Source: Arenicola marina
Taxonomy: Eukaryota; Annelida; Polychaeta; Arenicolidae
Length of the DNA: 64,000 bases
Direction of reading: 5' to 3'
Assembly (NCBI GenBank): GCA_964019135.1
Contig: OZ025253.1
Span: forward strand, 4,221,059-4,285,058
The position numbers and the translations under genes were made by a program. Positions 11,320 through 24,200 of the stretch are shown here, one piece after another. The stretch's first letter is position 1. Every line of letters begins with the position of its first letter. The notes beneath the pieces were generated by a model. It was given only the letters and a program-made list of their open reading frames with translations, was not told where the DNA came from and made no database searches.

Positions 11320-12207
11320 TCATTGGCCGGGAAACCCAGTAGAGTTCTGGTAGATAGGCTCGCCGAGGTCAGCCCTGCCATCCCCGTCTCGGTGGTGTGG
11401 CGGTTGAGATACGGGGAAGTCCACCTTCCTGTGCGTCTCCGGGGTCCAGTTTTGGTAGAGGGGGTCACCATTGGCTGCATTGTGCTGTGCTACCGGCTGA
11501 TGGTGGGGGTGGTCGGTCGTATGTGGCTCCTCTTCCCCGCTCCCCGGGTCCCGCCCCACCCCCGCCGTACCTCCGTACAGGTGACTACGCCTCTTCAGTT
11601 GCCCAGTCTCGGCGAAGTCGTCCACGATGCTCCCCGGTCTGTACTTGGCGGGGGTGATGTACCCGTCGTTAGGGCGGGGCTGTTCCCTAGTAACTGCCGC
11701 TCGCCCCCCGCTGTGGTCAATACCCTCCTCCTCCAGGAAACCCGGAGGGGCGCGAGTGACACTAGTCGGCCGCTTGCCGCTTAAGTTCATCCGCATCTTG
11801 CTGAATCTGGTAACCATGGTGGTAAACAGGGTGCGCCGCCCCCTTGCGTCCTGTGTGGGGCACATATCGTCGTCCTCCACGGGGCAAGGCACCTCGAGCT
11901 TCCCCTCCCGCCCGGGTATAAAGGTCTGCAGAGATACCGCCTGGCTATCTGGTTGGTTGGCCATCTCGAAGGCCTCCAACATGGTGTCAGGCCTCGGGAG
12001 GGGCTCTGTATCAGGATTACTCCGGAGATTGTTTATCTCACGCCGTCTGGTCTGCTGTGAACTCCTCCGCCGAATCAGGCACACCATTAATATGGTTAAC
12101 GCGATAAGTAAAAGAGCGCCCCCTAGTGAGGCGCCAATTATGAGCAGGAGACTGGAACCGTATGTTATCTGCCCGAGATCGAAGCTCACCCGACGTCCTA
12201 AATGTAC
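11320..12207 (-). CDS. Gene B transmembrane and cytoplasmic-tail exon
   Basis: Starts after acceptor CCTCTGTCAG in phase 0 with GRRVSFDLGQITYG, an end-of-IPT/juxtamembrane motif like plexins, then TM helix LLLIIGASLGGALLLIALTI and a basic stop-transfer RRRSSQQTRRR. The tail has a single QTFIPGREG unit (expanded in C), a conserved block with GYITPAKYRPGSIVDDF and LKRRSHLYGGT, and ends with two YxN motifs, DPLYQNW (Tyr codon 11455-11457) and EPIYQNS (Tyr codon 11350-11352), the Grb2 SH2 consensus. No kinase, GAP or TIR domain is present. Stop at 11320-11322. Confidence 0.85.
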   Translation of the reverse strand, partial: VHLGRRVSFDLGQITYGSSLLLIIGASLGGALLLIALTILMVCLIRRRSSQQTRRREINNLRSNPDTEPLPRPDTMLEAFEMANQPDSQAVSLQTFIPGREGKLEVPCPVEDDDMCPTQDARGRRTLFTTMVTRFSKMRMNLSGKRPTSVTRAPPGFLEEEGIDHSGGRAAVTREQPRPNDGYITPAKYRPGSIVDDFAETGQLKRRSHLYGGTAGVGRDPGSGEEEPHTTDHPHHQPVAQHNAANGDPLYQNWTPETHRKVDFPVSQPPHHRDGDGRADLGEPIYQNSTGFPGQ

Positions 12208-15200
12208 CTGACAGAGGGAAACATGGTCCGGATTATGTTGCTGTTTTTTGTGTGTAAATAGCACTACATTTTTAGTATGCTCCTCGGCTAATCTTCCATG
12301 TTACAGCCTGATAAATCGATTATTGTTGTCAATTGTAGACATGAGTTACATGTGAGCTATGCTGAAACAATGACACATTCTACCAAAAAGTCATTCAATG
12401 AAGAAACGATGATCAATCTTCTTATGTAAAATTCATAATCCGTCTATAATGAACTATTACAAATGTGGATTCCAGGAATCAGGATATAATGTTGGTTACG
12501 ATATTTTGCTTGCACTCGCCTGAATAGTGTGAGTCACGTCCTTGACGCTAGAGGCTCCCTGGTCGCCAGGTGACGGTGGGGAACAGATCAAAAGCTGGCG
12601 GGAGGTCTGCACCCCCTGACACACGCCCTCCCCCACCTCCACCACGTAGTTACTGACGTCAATGACGTCCACGTAATAACCCTGAACAACGAGAGAATGT
12701 TATTTTATGTATAAAAGTAACTTTTTCCAACGATCATGGGTCTTTTTCAAACCTTAACATGACTGCACAAATATATCTAGTTTGGCTAGCACAATTGCTC
12801 ATAAGGCATGTGAGGAAGACAGATAGGTATAAGTATATATAGATTAAATTACGTTGGTTACCTAGATTACTGTTATTACTTTAATAGCTTTTGAATAATT
12901 AACCTAATTACAATAATTACTTTAATTACTTATTTATTTTAATTATTTTAAGCACTTTTCAAATTACTTAAATTATTTTTATTATTAAATTGCTTAAATT
13001 ATTTTTATTATTAAATTACTTGAAATAATCAGGAGATCAGATGTCTTTCGGTGGATGATCAGCAGCAATATTACTATCGGCATGTATGATACAAACTGAT
13101 AAATTTATATAATTATTTTATTTCATGTGTCAATGGCAGAATGATATAGTTGTTTTCGCAAATCACAGCTGTCCGTCTGCCCATCATATTTTCGTTCTTT
13201 ATTTATTGTTAATTTTGGAGGCCATTCCTCTATATAATTTATTGCACGAATATTTACCGGAATACTTAGAGGTGTCCCCTCGGCGTAGTCAATCCTCAGC
13301 GACACGTTGAAGTACGGAGTGACGACGATTTCCAGCAAACCCTTGGCGGCCAGCGCCTCATCCGTGACGTTGCTGATGTTGGTGTACGCCAAGTAGCCGT
13401 CAAACTTGAAGCCGATGTACAGCGTGACGACGGCCAGGTCTGTGTCGTACGTCACGACGGATGAATTGCCGCCGAGCGAGCTGATGTCGCCAGCGGCAGA
13501 CCGGATGTCGTCGGGAATGTCGCTAGGGGGCGTGGGGCAGCGTATGATGGTTCCGCCGCTGTTGTTAACGTGCTCGCAAAACTGTGATATATATACTAAC
13601 TTATATATATTGCAGGTAGACAATGAATACATTTGCTGTAGCTCTTTGTGATATGCGTGCATTTCCCTGCGCGTTCCGTGACGGCACTTTATCGTATGTA
13701 TACTATTTGTAGACGTGGTGTACAGGACAAGACAAATGATGAAAATACGGCATCGTAAATAATAACCGATCGCATTAAATCAAGAAGTATTACCTCCGAT
13801 GACACAATGTTTGTCTCCTCAAAGGTTGAATTGTTCCCATCGGTTATGTTTCTGATGATCTTTGTGGTCACTTCCAGTATCGGTCTAAATGCCGCGTCCA
13901 GCGATTTGCCCACAACAGTGAGGGTGGTTCCACCTCTGAAAATTACAAGACATTTTCATTAACTGGCAAATAATGGACCGGTTGGCTGCTACAGTTTGAT
14001 GAAGTCTAACTTCATGATAAACTCTCGTTATTACTATAATTGAAGTGGTGTAATTCAAATTCAAATTTACCTCCCCTATGGGCTGGGCACAAATCTCCTT
14101 GCTACTTTCGTTTAGCTTCTGATTAAAAATTCCGAAGTGAAAGATTTGACGGCCGACTCAATTGTCAGCAAATTGAAGCTTTCATACGTCTTGCCAGCCA
14201 ATCGCAAGCTTTCCCACGTCTTGTCAGCCAATCGCAATCGTTTCCACATCTTGTCAGCCAATCGCAAGCTCTTCCACGTCTTGCAGCAAATTGCAAGCTT
14301 TCCCACGTCTTGTTAGTCAATCGCAAGCTTTTCCACGTCCTGCCAGCCAATCGCAAACTATCACACGCCTTTTCAGCCAATCGCCGGGTTTCTGTACACT
14401 GTATATGGCAGACCCGGGATAACACCCCCCCCCCCCACCCCGAAGCCCAGTGTTTGTGCACTCTGTTTCTCTAAATGTCTGTTGAAAAGGCCACAGGGCG
14501 GTTCGGGTCAGGTTACGCGACTTTAGCCGCCTTCAGATTTGCCTCAAAGTTAAGGTCGATTTTCGAATATGCTGTCTATGGATCTACTTGAAAAGCCAAT
14601 AAAAACATATTTTATTTCACTTTAAACAAATCGACGTCATCCTGGTCAAGATTTTGCCTCTGTTTAAGCCAAACTTCCGTGCGGAAGTCTAGCGTCATGT
14701 TTAATATATAATAGCAACATACACGTTACTGAATTAAGTTTTGCTCTTAGACTATAAGCTCGATTATAACCAAAGTAGGTTATAAAGATCTTGTCCTACT
14801 CACTCAAGTAACGTGGTGAGCGGGAAGATGTCCGAAATGTGGGGGTTTGCCCTGTAGGTGAAGGTCCAGTGATCGGCCAATGGGATGACCCGCCCATCTT
14901 GGAGACGAAGGCTGATGCGTAACGACCGTTCCAAATCCGTCTCCATGCCAACGGGTGTCAATGCCGTCAGGGTCGTGTCATTCCTAGGTAATGACACATC
15001 AACATGAGAACGAAATTGCGTCACCGGTAGGGTGAGATGACGTAAAATTTAAAATCCAGATTATGTCTTCGGTCCACTACAATGACCTTGATCTTAACAG
15101 TTGACTTGACTGTGACTGTGACCTGTGACCTACAGACCCCGTTAACGAACTTGCTCGGATATCGATGAGTAAATTTATACGACGAAATGTTGCGTTTTGT

Positions 15201-18200
15201 GGCCTACGCAGAGTGCACAGACATACCCTGAGATCCAGATTTGACCATTCAATTCGTATTTAGCCTCTTAGATCCAGATTTGATACCTCAGATCCGGCAA
15301 CTCCATAACTGTCGTTATAGTGAGCATCCTCTCAATTGTTAGCCCATCCCAAAAGTAAAAGTCACTCTTCAGCTTCAACGATCTCACTCGGTGGACATCT
15401 GAAACCAAACTGCCCGTTTATTTAGTTTCAGTCTACATTTCTAGTTTCTACATCCCTACCATGCACATTAGTTTCATAGCAAACATCTCAATCATCCCAC
15501 CACCCATCTTGACCCCCCCCCCACCCTCCCACCTCCCCCCGCTTTCCCCACAAACAACAGTAGACTCGCACCGCGGCAGTCGGTATCCCACGCGATCGCC
15601 CAACGCCTCGCTGTTTGTTTTCTAACGCAGATTAGCGAGTCGTCGCGCTTTGTCATGATATAAGGCATGCGGTAGTGTGAGGCACCTGACAGCTCACCAG
15701 GCGATAGAGGTTGACCAGCTGTTCCTAATAGTTAATAGCTCTCGTAGGGTCTTATGTTGGAGTTGAGCAATTTTTGGCAGACAAACTAATTAAGCGATTT
15801 TCAAAATTCAAAGACGTTATACAAGTTACCTACGGGCTCAATACGTGACATAATGTACAGCGTCATTAAATGAACATTGTAAACGTTATAGCGACTTTTC
15901 CGATTTTTGATCCTGTCTACCAATGGTTAAGGAACAAACAAAAAAATCCTGTGACCTTGACCTTTGCCGTACATATCCCGCTAACGAACTTGACCGAGCC
16001 ATGTCGAATATCGATGGTTAAAGTTACAGAACGAAATGTGGCGTTTTGCGATCTACACAGCGCGCACACCCAGACACACAGAGACATACCAATGTAGTGA
16101 TAGATGCCATAAAATCGTAGATTTTACGTCATAACAACAAAGCCACAGGCAAAATCATTTGTAACGATATGTAATGCTGGTAGAATATTGGTTATCGCAG
16201 GACTGTTGTGTTGTACAACATAATATACTCACAGGAATTGCACGGTTGCCTCGTAACTGTCGCCAATGTCAACTGCAATAACGGGAGATGAGAACTCCAA
16301 GGCACTCCCGAACATAGTAATTAGCGTGCTTCCTGCCAGAGGACCGCTGTCCGGAATCACCATGGCAACATCTGACGAAGGACAATATAAAAATATTACC
16401 AAAACCACTTTTTGGTCGCTCAGTAACGGTTATCCAGACGGTGGGCATTTCACTGAATTTCAAATTATGGTGTTGCGACAGTAAAGCGAAAGATTGTCAT
16501 AATTGGAATAATATTGGCTGGAAACAAATGTCATCTCCCTTTGTTGCTCCTTATCTCAATTGGGATCAGTTGTTAAATTACCCGAGAATTACGAGTTTAA
16601 ACTCTCAACGCTAAACACCGAGAAGCTTTACAAATCACCCGGGCGATTGGTTGGTTCCGTTGACGTTGTGCGCACAGCGTTTGGTGTGGTTGTTGGGACA
16701 TCCTCTGTAGCCACGTGACCAAGTGTTGTAGCCATTGTGGAATCTGCAGCAAGAAAATTATTAACTGCTTGTGAAGTGCTTTAGAGATATAGCAGTTCAA
16801 GGGGGGGGGGGAGTTCAAGACGCCCATAAAGCCATTTTTATCTTAGTTTGTTAAACATCCTGACTGTGGAAATGATTTAATTATGTCATTATTTCATCAA
16901 TGTCAATATGTTGATTCAACAAAGAAATGCGGATGTTGTTTTGCCAGACAAGTACATGTACATATTTTGGAATTTAAATTTATTGTTTGCTACGTCATGG
17001 GAATTCCCTTTCTTCGCTGTTTTAATGTTATGACTAACAAGATCAGAAGTGTGACTGATAGACTCTTGAACATTTACGGTCAGTGCGTCTCGTGGATGTT
17101 TGTTTTACCCGCAGGCGAAGGTATCTCCTTGACAAGCGCGTAACCTCAAAAAATGGTCAACCTGTTTATCCTTCCTGTAGCCATACATAAATAGCTACTT
17201 TACGGATAACTGGAGTACTACCCTGCATACTGATATAGGGGCAACGCAGTCACTAGGGTGCCTGATCCCAGACACACCACGAGACAGGGATACTTATGTC
17301 CTACGTCAATGCTATGTTGTCCCTGGTCTGTGATGCATACCTATTGGTGGTTGTTCCCACTCACTCGCTTCAAACAAACAATTGGCTAAAACTATGCCTA
17401 GATGCAAAAAGAACCACTGAATTTAATGCGTATAGTGTAATTATAACCGTCAGAGTCGAGGGCGAGTATTGTTTTTATGGTTAAGTTCTTTTCGTTGAGT
17501 TCAAGCCAATGAGCAGAGATAATCTGAGTATCAATGCAAAACACATGCGTTTGTATTCCTTTTTGGCGTCACTTTCCTCGCTCGCGGAATTTAAATTGTT
17601 AGGTGCGAAAACAATTGAAAAACGTATGCCCTTCTACTATTTGGGGCATTATAGCTCGATCATATAAGCTTGGAAACACAGAAGATTAATATGAGCTACA
17701 GTTGTTTCGGCGCGGCGCCAACTGTTTAAATTACACGATGGTTACGAGGTTTAAACTATCAAAGAAACGCTTGAACACGAGGATTATTTATAAACACTAA
17801 ACACCGAAAAGCTTTACTAATCACCCAAGCGTATGGTTGGTTCCGTTGACGCTGTGCGCAAAGCATCCGGTGTGGTTGTTGGAACATCCTCTGTAGTCAC
17901 GTGACCAAGTGTCGTCGCCATCGTTGAATCTGTAGCAAGAAAATTATTAACTGCTTGTGAAGTGCTTTAGAGATATAGCAGTTCAAGGGAGGGGGGGGGG
18001 GCGGTGTTAATGGTTTAAGGTACCCATAAAGCCATTTTGATCTGAGTTATTTGATTTATAAACATCCTGCATATGGAAATGATTCAATCATGTCATTATT
18101 TCATCAATGTCAATATGTTGATGCAACAAAGAAAAAAAATATTGACAAGGACACTTTTTGCCAGACAAGTACATGTACATCTTTTTGAATTTCAATTAAT

Positions 18201-21200
18201 TGTTCGCTACGTCATGGGAATTCGCTTTCTTCGCTCTTTTAATGTTATGACTAATACGTTCAGGCAATGCGTCTGGCAAGCTTCAAATCGTGTACATGAC
18301 ATTTGTTGTGTGAGACATGGCGTTTGTTTTGTTAGCAACTTAACAATTGATAATCGTAGCGAACATTATGGAACCAAAGCATGCATCATGGATTATAGTG
18401 TGACTGATAGACTCTTGAACATTTACGGTTAGTGCGTCTCGTGGATGTTTGTTTTACCCGCAGGCGAAGGTGTCTCGTTGACACGCAGGTAACCTCAAAC
18501 AGTGGTAAACCTGTCTTTCCTTCCTGTAGCCAGGCCATACATAAATAGCTACTTTACGGATAACTAGAGTATTGCCCTATAGGGGCTATGCAGTCACTAT
18601 GGGGTCGGTTCCCAGAGACCCCACGGGGAAGGCTCGACAGCTCAGTGGGCTAGAGCGCTCGCCTTGAGTGCTCTGGGCCCGTAAGTACGATAGGGCAAAT
18701 TGCGGGCAAAACGGGGGCGGGGAATTGTGCCCGGCCTCATGGCAAGGGCAAGGCCAAGGCGGGGCGTTTTCCGAAAAAAAGGCCCCGTCACCTGAGAGCC
18801 TAACGGCACGTGGGTCGGTGGTTCGAGCCCTGCTGGGGCCATGTCTGTGTGGTCGCAGGATAAAGATCCCATGTCTTTCTTCGTAAAGAGTAGGGGGTTA
18901 CCCCCGAGGACCTGGCTCCACTCTCCCTTCCTCCTCCCATTGAAGCGATATGACCAAAAGTGGTTAAAGCGTCCTGAATAACCATCCAACCAACCAACCC
19001 AGAGACCCCACGAGACAGGCCATACTTTTGCCCTACGTCAATGCTATGTCGTCCCTAGTCTGTGATGCATGCCTGTTGGTGGTTGTTCCCACTCACTTGC
19101 TTCAGATAAACAATGGGCTGAAGCTATCCCTAGATGCCAAACAAACCACTGAATTTAATGCGTATATTATAATTATAGAGAGTTAAGGGCGAGTATTGTT
19201 CTTATGGTTGAGTTCTTTTCGCTGAGTTCAAGCCAATGAGCAGAGAGAATCTGAGTATCAATGAAAAGGCACATGCGTTTGTATTCCCCTTTGACGTCAC
19301 TTTCCTCGCTAGCGGAATTTAAATTGTTAGGTGCGAAAACAAGCGGAAAACGTATGCCCTTCTACTATTTGGGGCGTTATAGCTCGATCATATGAGCTTG
19401 GAAACCCAGAAGATTAATACGAGCTAAAGTTGTTTCGGCGCGGCGCCAACTGCTTAAATTACACGATGGTTACGAGGTTTAAACTATCAGAGAAACGCTT
19501 GTACACGAGGAATATTTATAAACACTAAACACCGAAAAGCTTTACTAATCACCTAAGCGTGTGGTTGGTTCCGTTGACGCTGTGCGCATGGCATCCGGTG
19601 TGGTTGTTGGAACATCCTCTGTAGTCACGTGACCAAGTGTCGTAGCCATCGTTGAATCTGTAGCAAGAACAGTATTAACTGCTTGTGAAGTGCTTTAGAG
19701 ATATAGCAGTTCAAGTGGGGGTGGGGGGGGGGGGGGTCAAGACACCTATAAAGCCATTTTTATCTCAGTTTGTTAAACATCCTGACTATGGAAATGATTT
19801 AATTGTTTCATTATTTCATCAATGCCAATATGTTGATTCAACAAAGAAAAGGGGATGTTGTCAAGGACACTTTTTGCCAGACAAGTACATATACATATTT
19901 TGGAATTTAAATTTATTGTTTGCTACGTCATGGGAATTCCCTTTCTTCGCTGTTTTAATGTTATGACTAACACGATCAGACAATGGGTCTGGCAAAGTTT
20001 CAAATTATGTAGGTGGGATTTGGTGTGTGAGCAACTTAACAATTGATAATCGTAGCCAAGATTATGGAAGCAAATCACGCATCATGGGTTAAAGTGTGAC
20101 TGATAGACCCTTGAACATTTACGGTCAGTGTGTCTCGTGGATGTCTGTTTTAACCGCAGGCGAAGGTGTCTCGTTGATAGGCGCGTAACCTCAAAAAATG
20201 GTCAACTTGTTTATCCTTCCTGTAGCCAGGCCATACACAAATAGCTACTTTACGGATAACTGGAGTACTGCCCTGCATACTGATACAGGGGCAACGCAGT
20301 CACTACGGGGCCTGATCCCAGACACACCACGAGACGGGGATACTTATGTCCTATGTCAATGCTATGTCGTCCCTGGTCTGTGATGCATACCTCTTGGTGG
20401 TTTTTCCCACTCACTCGCTTCAGACAAACAATCGGCTTAAGCGATGCCTAGATGCAAAAAGAACCACTGAGTTTAATGCGTGTATTATAATTATAACCGT
20501 CAGAGTCGAGGGCGAGTATTGTTTTTATGGTTGAGTTCTTTTCGTTGACTTCAAGCCCATTAGCAGAGAACATCTGAGTCGCCATGCAAAAGCACATGTG
20601 TTTGTATTCCTTTTTGAGGTCACTTTCCGCGCTCGCGGAATTTAAATCTGCGGAGTCAGAAAAGGACGTTAAACACTCGTGAGTTTTAGACCTTGGTGTC
20701 TCTTTGGGGATCGGTACCCGCTCCGTTTCAACAGAATTATCCCCCGGCATATAGCCGGAAGACACATTAAAAATCGCGGACACGCCTCTATAAATAAACC
20801 TGCAGCTAACCACAAGTTCATTTTGAGGTCACTTTCCTCGCTCGCGGAATTTAATTGTTAGGTGCGAAAACAAGTGGAAAACGTATGACCTTCTACTATT
20901 TGGGGCGTTATAGCTCGATCAGATAAGCTTGGAAACACAGAAGATTAATATGAGCTACAGTTATTTCGGCGCGGCGCCAACTGTTTAAATTACACGATGG
21001 TTACGAGGTTTAAACTATCGGAAAAACGCTTGTACACGAGGATTATTTATAAACACTAAACACCGAGAAACTTTACTAATCACCCAAGCGTATGGTTTGT
21101 TCCGTTGACGCTGTGCGCATGGCATCCGGTGTGGTTGTTAGAACATCCTCTGTAGTCACGTGACTAAGTGTCGTCGCCATCGTTAAATCTGTAGCAAGAA

Positions 21201-24200
21201 AATTATTAACTGCTTGTGAAGTGCTTTAGAGACATAACAGTTCAAGGGAGGGGGGGTAATGGTTTTAGGTATCCATAAAGCCATTTTGATCTGAGTTATT
21301 TGAGTTATAAACATCTTGCATATGGAAATGATTCAATCATGTCATTATTCAATCATGTCATTATTTCATCAATATCAATATGTTCATGCAACAAAGAAAA
21401 GAAATATTGTCAAGGACACTTTTTGCCAGACAAGTACATGTACATATTTTGGAATTTAAATTTATTGTTTGCTACGTCATGGGAATTCCCTTTCTTCGCT
21501 TTTTTAGTGTTATGACTAATACGATCAGGCAATGTGACTGGCAAAGTTTCAAATCATGCACATGGCACTTGTTGTGTGAGCAACATAAAAAATGATAATC
21601 GTAGCCAAGATTATGGAAGCAAAGCACGCATCATGGGTTAATGTGTGACTGATGGACTCCTGAATATTTACGGTTAGTACGTCTCGTGGATGCTTGTTTT
21701 ATCCGCAGGCGAAGGTGTCTCGTTGACACGCGGGTAACCTCAAAAAGTGGTCAATCTGTCTTTCCTTCCTGTAGCCAGGCCATACATAAATAGCTACTTT
21801 ACAGATAAGTGGAGTATTGCCCTGTATACTGATATAGGGGCTATTTAGTCACTATGGGGTCGGATCCCAGAGACCCCACGGGGAAGGCTCGACAGCTCAG
21901 TGGGCTAGAGCGCTCGCCTTGAGTGCTCTTGGCCCGTAAGTTCGATAGGGCAAATTGCGGGCAAAACGGGGGCGGGGAATTGAGCCCGGCCTCAGGGCAA
22001 GGCCAAGGCGGGGCGTTTTCCGAAAAAAGGCCCCGTAACCTGAGAGCCTAACGGCACGTGGGTCGGTGGTTCGAGCCCTGCTGTGGCCATGTCTGTGTGG
22101 TCGCAGGATAAAGATCCCATGTCTTTCTTCGAAAAGAGTAGGGGGTTACCCCCAGGAACATGGCTCAACTCCTCCTTCCTTCTCCGATTGACGCGGTATG
22201 ATCAAAAGTGGTTAAAGCGTCCTGAATAACAATCCAACCAACCAACCCAGAGACCCCACGAGACAGGCCTACTTCTGCCCTACGTCAATGCTATGTCGTC
22301 CCTGGTCTGTGATGCATACCTCTTGGTGGTTGTTCCCACTCACTCGCTTCAGACAAACAATGGGCTAAAGGTATCCATAGATGCCAAACAAACCACTGAA
22401 TTTAATGCGTATATTATAATTATAACCCTCATAGTTGAGGGCGAGTATTGTTCTGATGGTTGAGTTCTTTTCGTTAAGTTTAAGTCAATGAGCAGAGAGA
22501 ATCTGAGTATCAATGCAAAAAAACACATGCGTTTGTATTCCCCTTTGACATCACTTTCCTTGGCAGTGGAATTTAAATTGTTAGGTGCGAAAACAAGTGG
22601 AAAACGTATGCCCTTCTACTATTTGGGGCGTTATAGCTCGATAATATAAGCTTGGAAACACAGAAGATTAATACGAGCTAAAGTTGTTTTGGCGCGGCGC
22701 CAACTGTTTAAATTACACGATGGTTACGAGGTTTAAACTATCAGAGAAACGCTTGTACACGAGGATTATTTATAAACACTAAATACCGAGAAGCTTTACT
22801 AATCACCCAAGCGTATGGACGGTTCCGTTGACGCTGTGCGCAAAGCATCCGGTGTGGTTGTTGGAACATCCGCTGTAGTCACGTGACCAAGTGTCGTGGC
22901 CATCGTTGAATCTGTAGCAAGAAAATTATTAACTGCTTGTGAAGTGCTTTATAGATATAGCAGTTCATGGGGGGGGGGGGAGGGGTTCAAGACACCCATA
23001 AAGCCATTTTTATCTGAGTGTGTTAAACATCCCGACTATGGAAATGATTCAATTATGTCATTACCTCATCAATGTCAATGTGTTGATTCAACAAAGAAAA
23101 GGGGATGTTGTCAAGGACACTTTTTGCCAGACAAGTACATATACATATTTTGGAATTTAAATTTATTGTTTGCTACGTCATGGGAATTCCCTTTCTTCGC
23201 TGTTTTAATGTTATGACTAACACGATCAGGCAATGTGTCTGGCAAAGTTTCAAATTATGTACATGGGATTTGTTGTGTGAGCAACTTAACAATTGATAAT
23301 CGTAGTCAAGATTATGGAAGCAAAGCACGCATCATGGGTTAAAGTGTGACTGATAGACTCTTGAGCATTTATGGTTAGTGCGTCTCGTGGATGTGTGTTT
23401 TACCCGCAGGCGAAGATGTCTCGTTGACAAGCGCGTAACCTCAAAAAATTGTCAACCTGTTTATCCTTCCTGTAGCCAGGCCATACATAAATAGCCACTT
23501 TACGGATAACTGGAGTATTGCCCTGCATACTGATATAGGGGCTATGCCGTCACTATGGGGTCGGATCCCAGAGACCCCACGAGACAGGGATACTTATGTC
23601 CTACGTCAATGCTATGTCGTCCCTGGTCTGTGATGCATACCTATTGGTGGTTGTTCCTACTCACTCGCTTCAGACAAACAATTGGCTAAAGCTATGCCTA
23701 GATGCAAAAAGAACCACTGAATTTAATGCGCATATAATAATTGTAACCGTACGTAAGTGACTAAGTTTATGTAACATGCCCGAGGTTATATAGTGAAAGT
23801 GATAAACTCGGATTTGGTTTTTTTCCGTGAGTGACTGTCTGGCGAACAATCGACCGTGAAAAAAGGGCAAGGTCAGATGCACACGTTGGGACACATCAAG
23901 TAGGCCCATTCTGTTGTCCAAGTGGCCGGAGCACAGAAACATGCGCGTCGGGGCTGCGTGGGCGTTCTCCTGTCGTACCATGAGAAATGTAGCTCTATCG
24001 GGAGGGGTTTGGGGTATGCACTGGGCATACCTCGGACGAAGGGCCAATTTATGTCTCGAGTTATTCTAAGCTAAATTTGTTTGGCCTAATGAAAAGTTTC
24101 AATTCTTCCAATTGAGAACATATATTAAGGTCCTTATTTTATTAAAAATAAAATAAAAGCAACATTCAAAGAATAAAAAGGCATGTTGTATGGGCTATTT

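Larger units (their letters stand above)
16600..23750. repeat. Tandem genomic duplication carrying five Thr-rich stalk exons
   Basis: Five units, exon starts at 16743, 17929, 19657, 21188 and 22911 (spacing 1186, 1728, 1531, 1723). Each unit holds one 105-nt exon, a poly(G) run just upstream of the exon on this strand's right side, a conserved AT-rich intronic block (GACAAGTACATGTACATATT) and a piece shared with the DNA transposon at 9331. Units 2-3 and 4-5 are separated by an extra SINE; the 19657-21188 spacer has a ~200-bp internal duplication around 20600-20850. Intronic ORFs repeated in every unit are by-products of the duplication. Confidence 0.85.

Noticed and set aside
11206-12211. Plus-strand ORFs opposite the gene B tail
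   Set aside because: Shadows of the GC-rich coding exon on the minus strand, which has acceptor, TM helix and homology to C.
18626-18830. Possible tRNA gene (A and B boxes)
   Set aside because: Box spacing of about 180 bp and flanking target duplication show a SINE.
16883-23296. Repeated ORFs RTLFARQVHVHILEF / DKYIYIFWNLNLLF in the stalk array
   Set aside because: Intronic sequence copied with the tandem units; different frames stay open in different units and no splice sites frame them.
23670-24047. Missing EGF/chitin-binding exon of gene B
   Set aside because: The ORF there has no matching cysteine pattern or splice sites.
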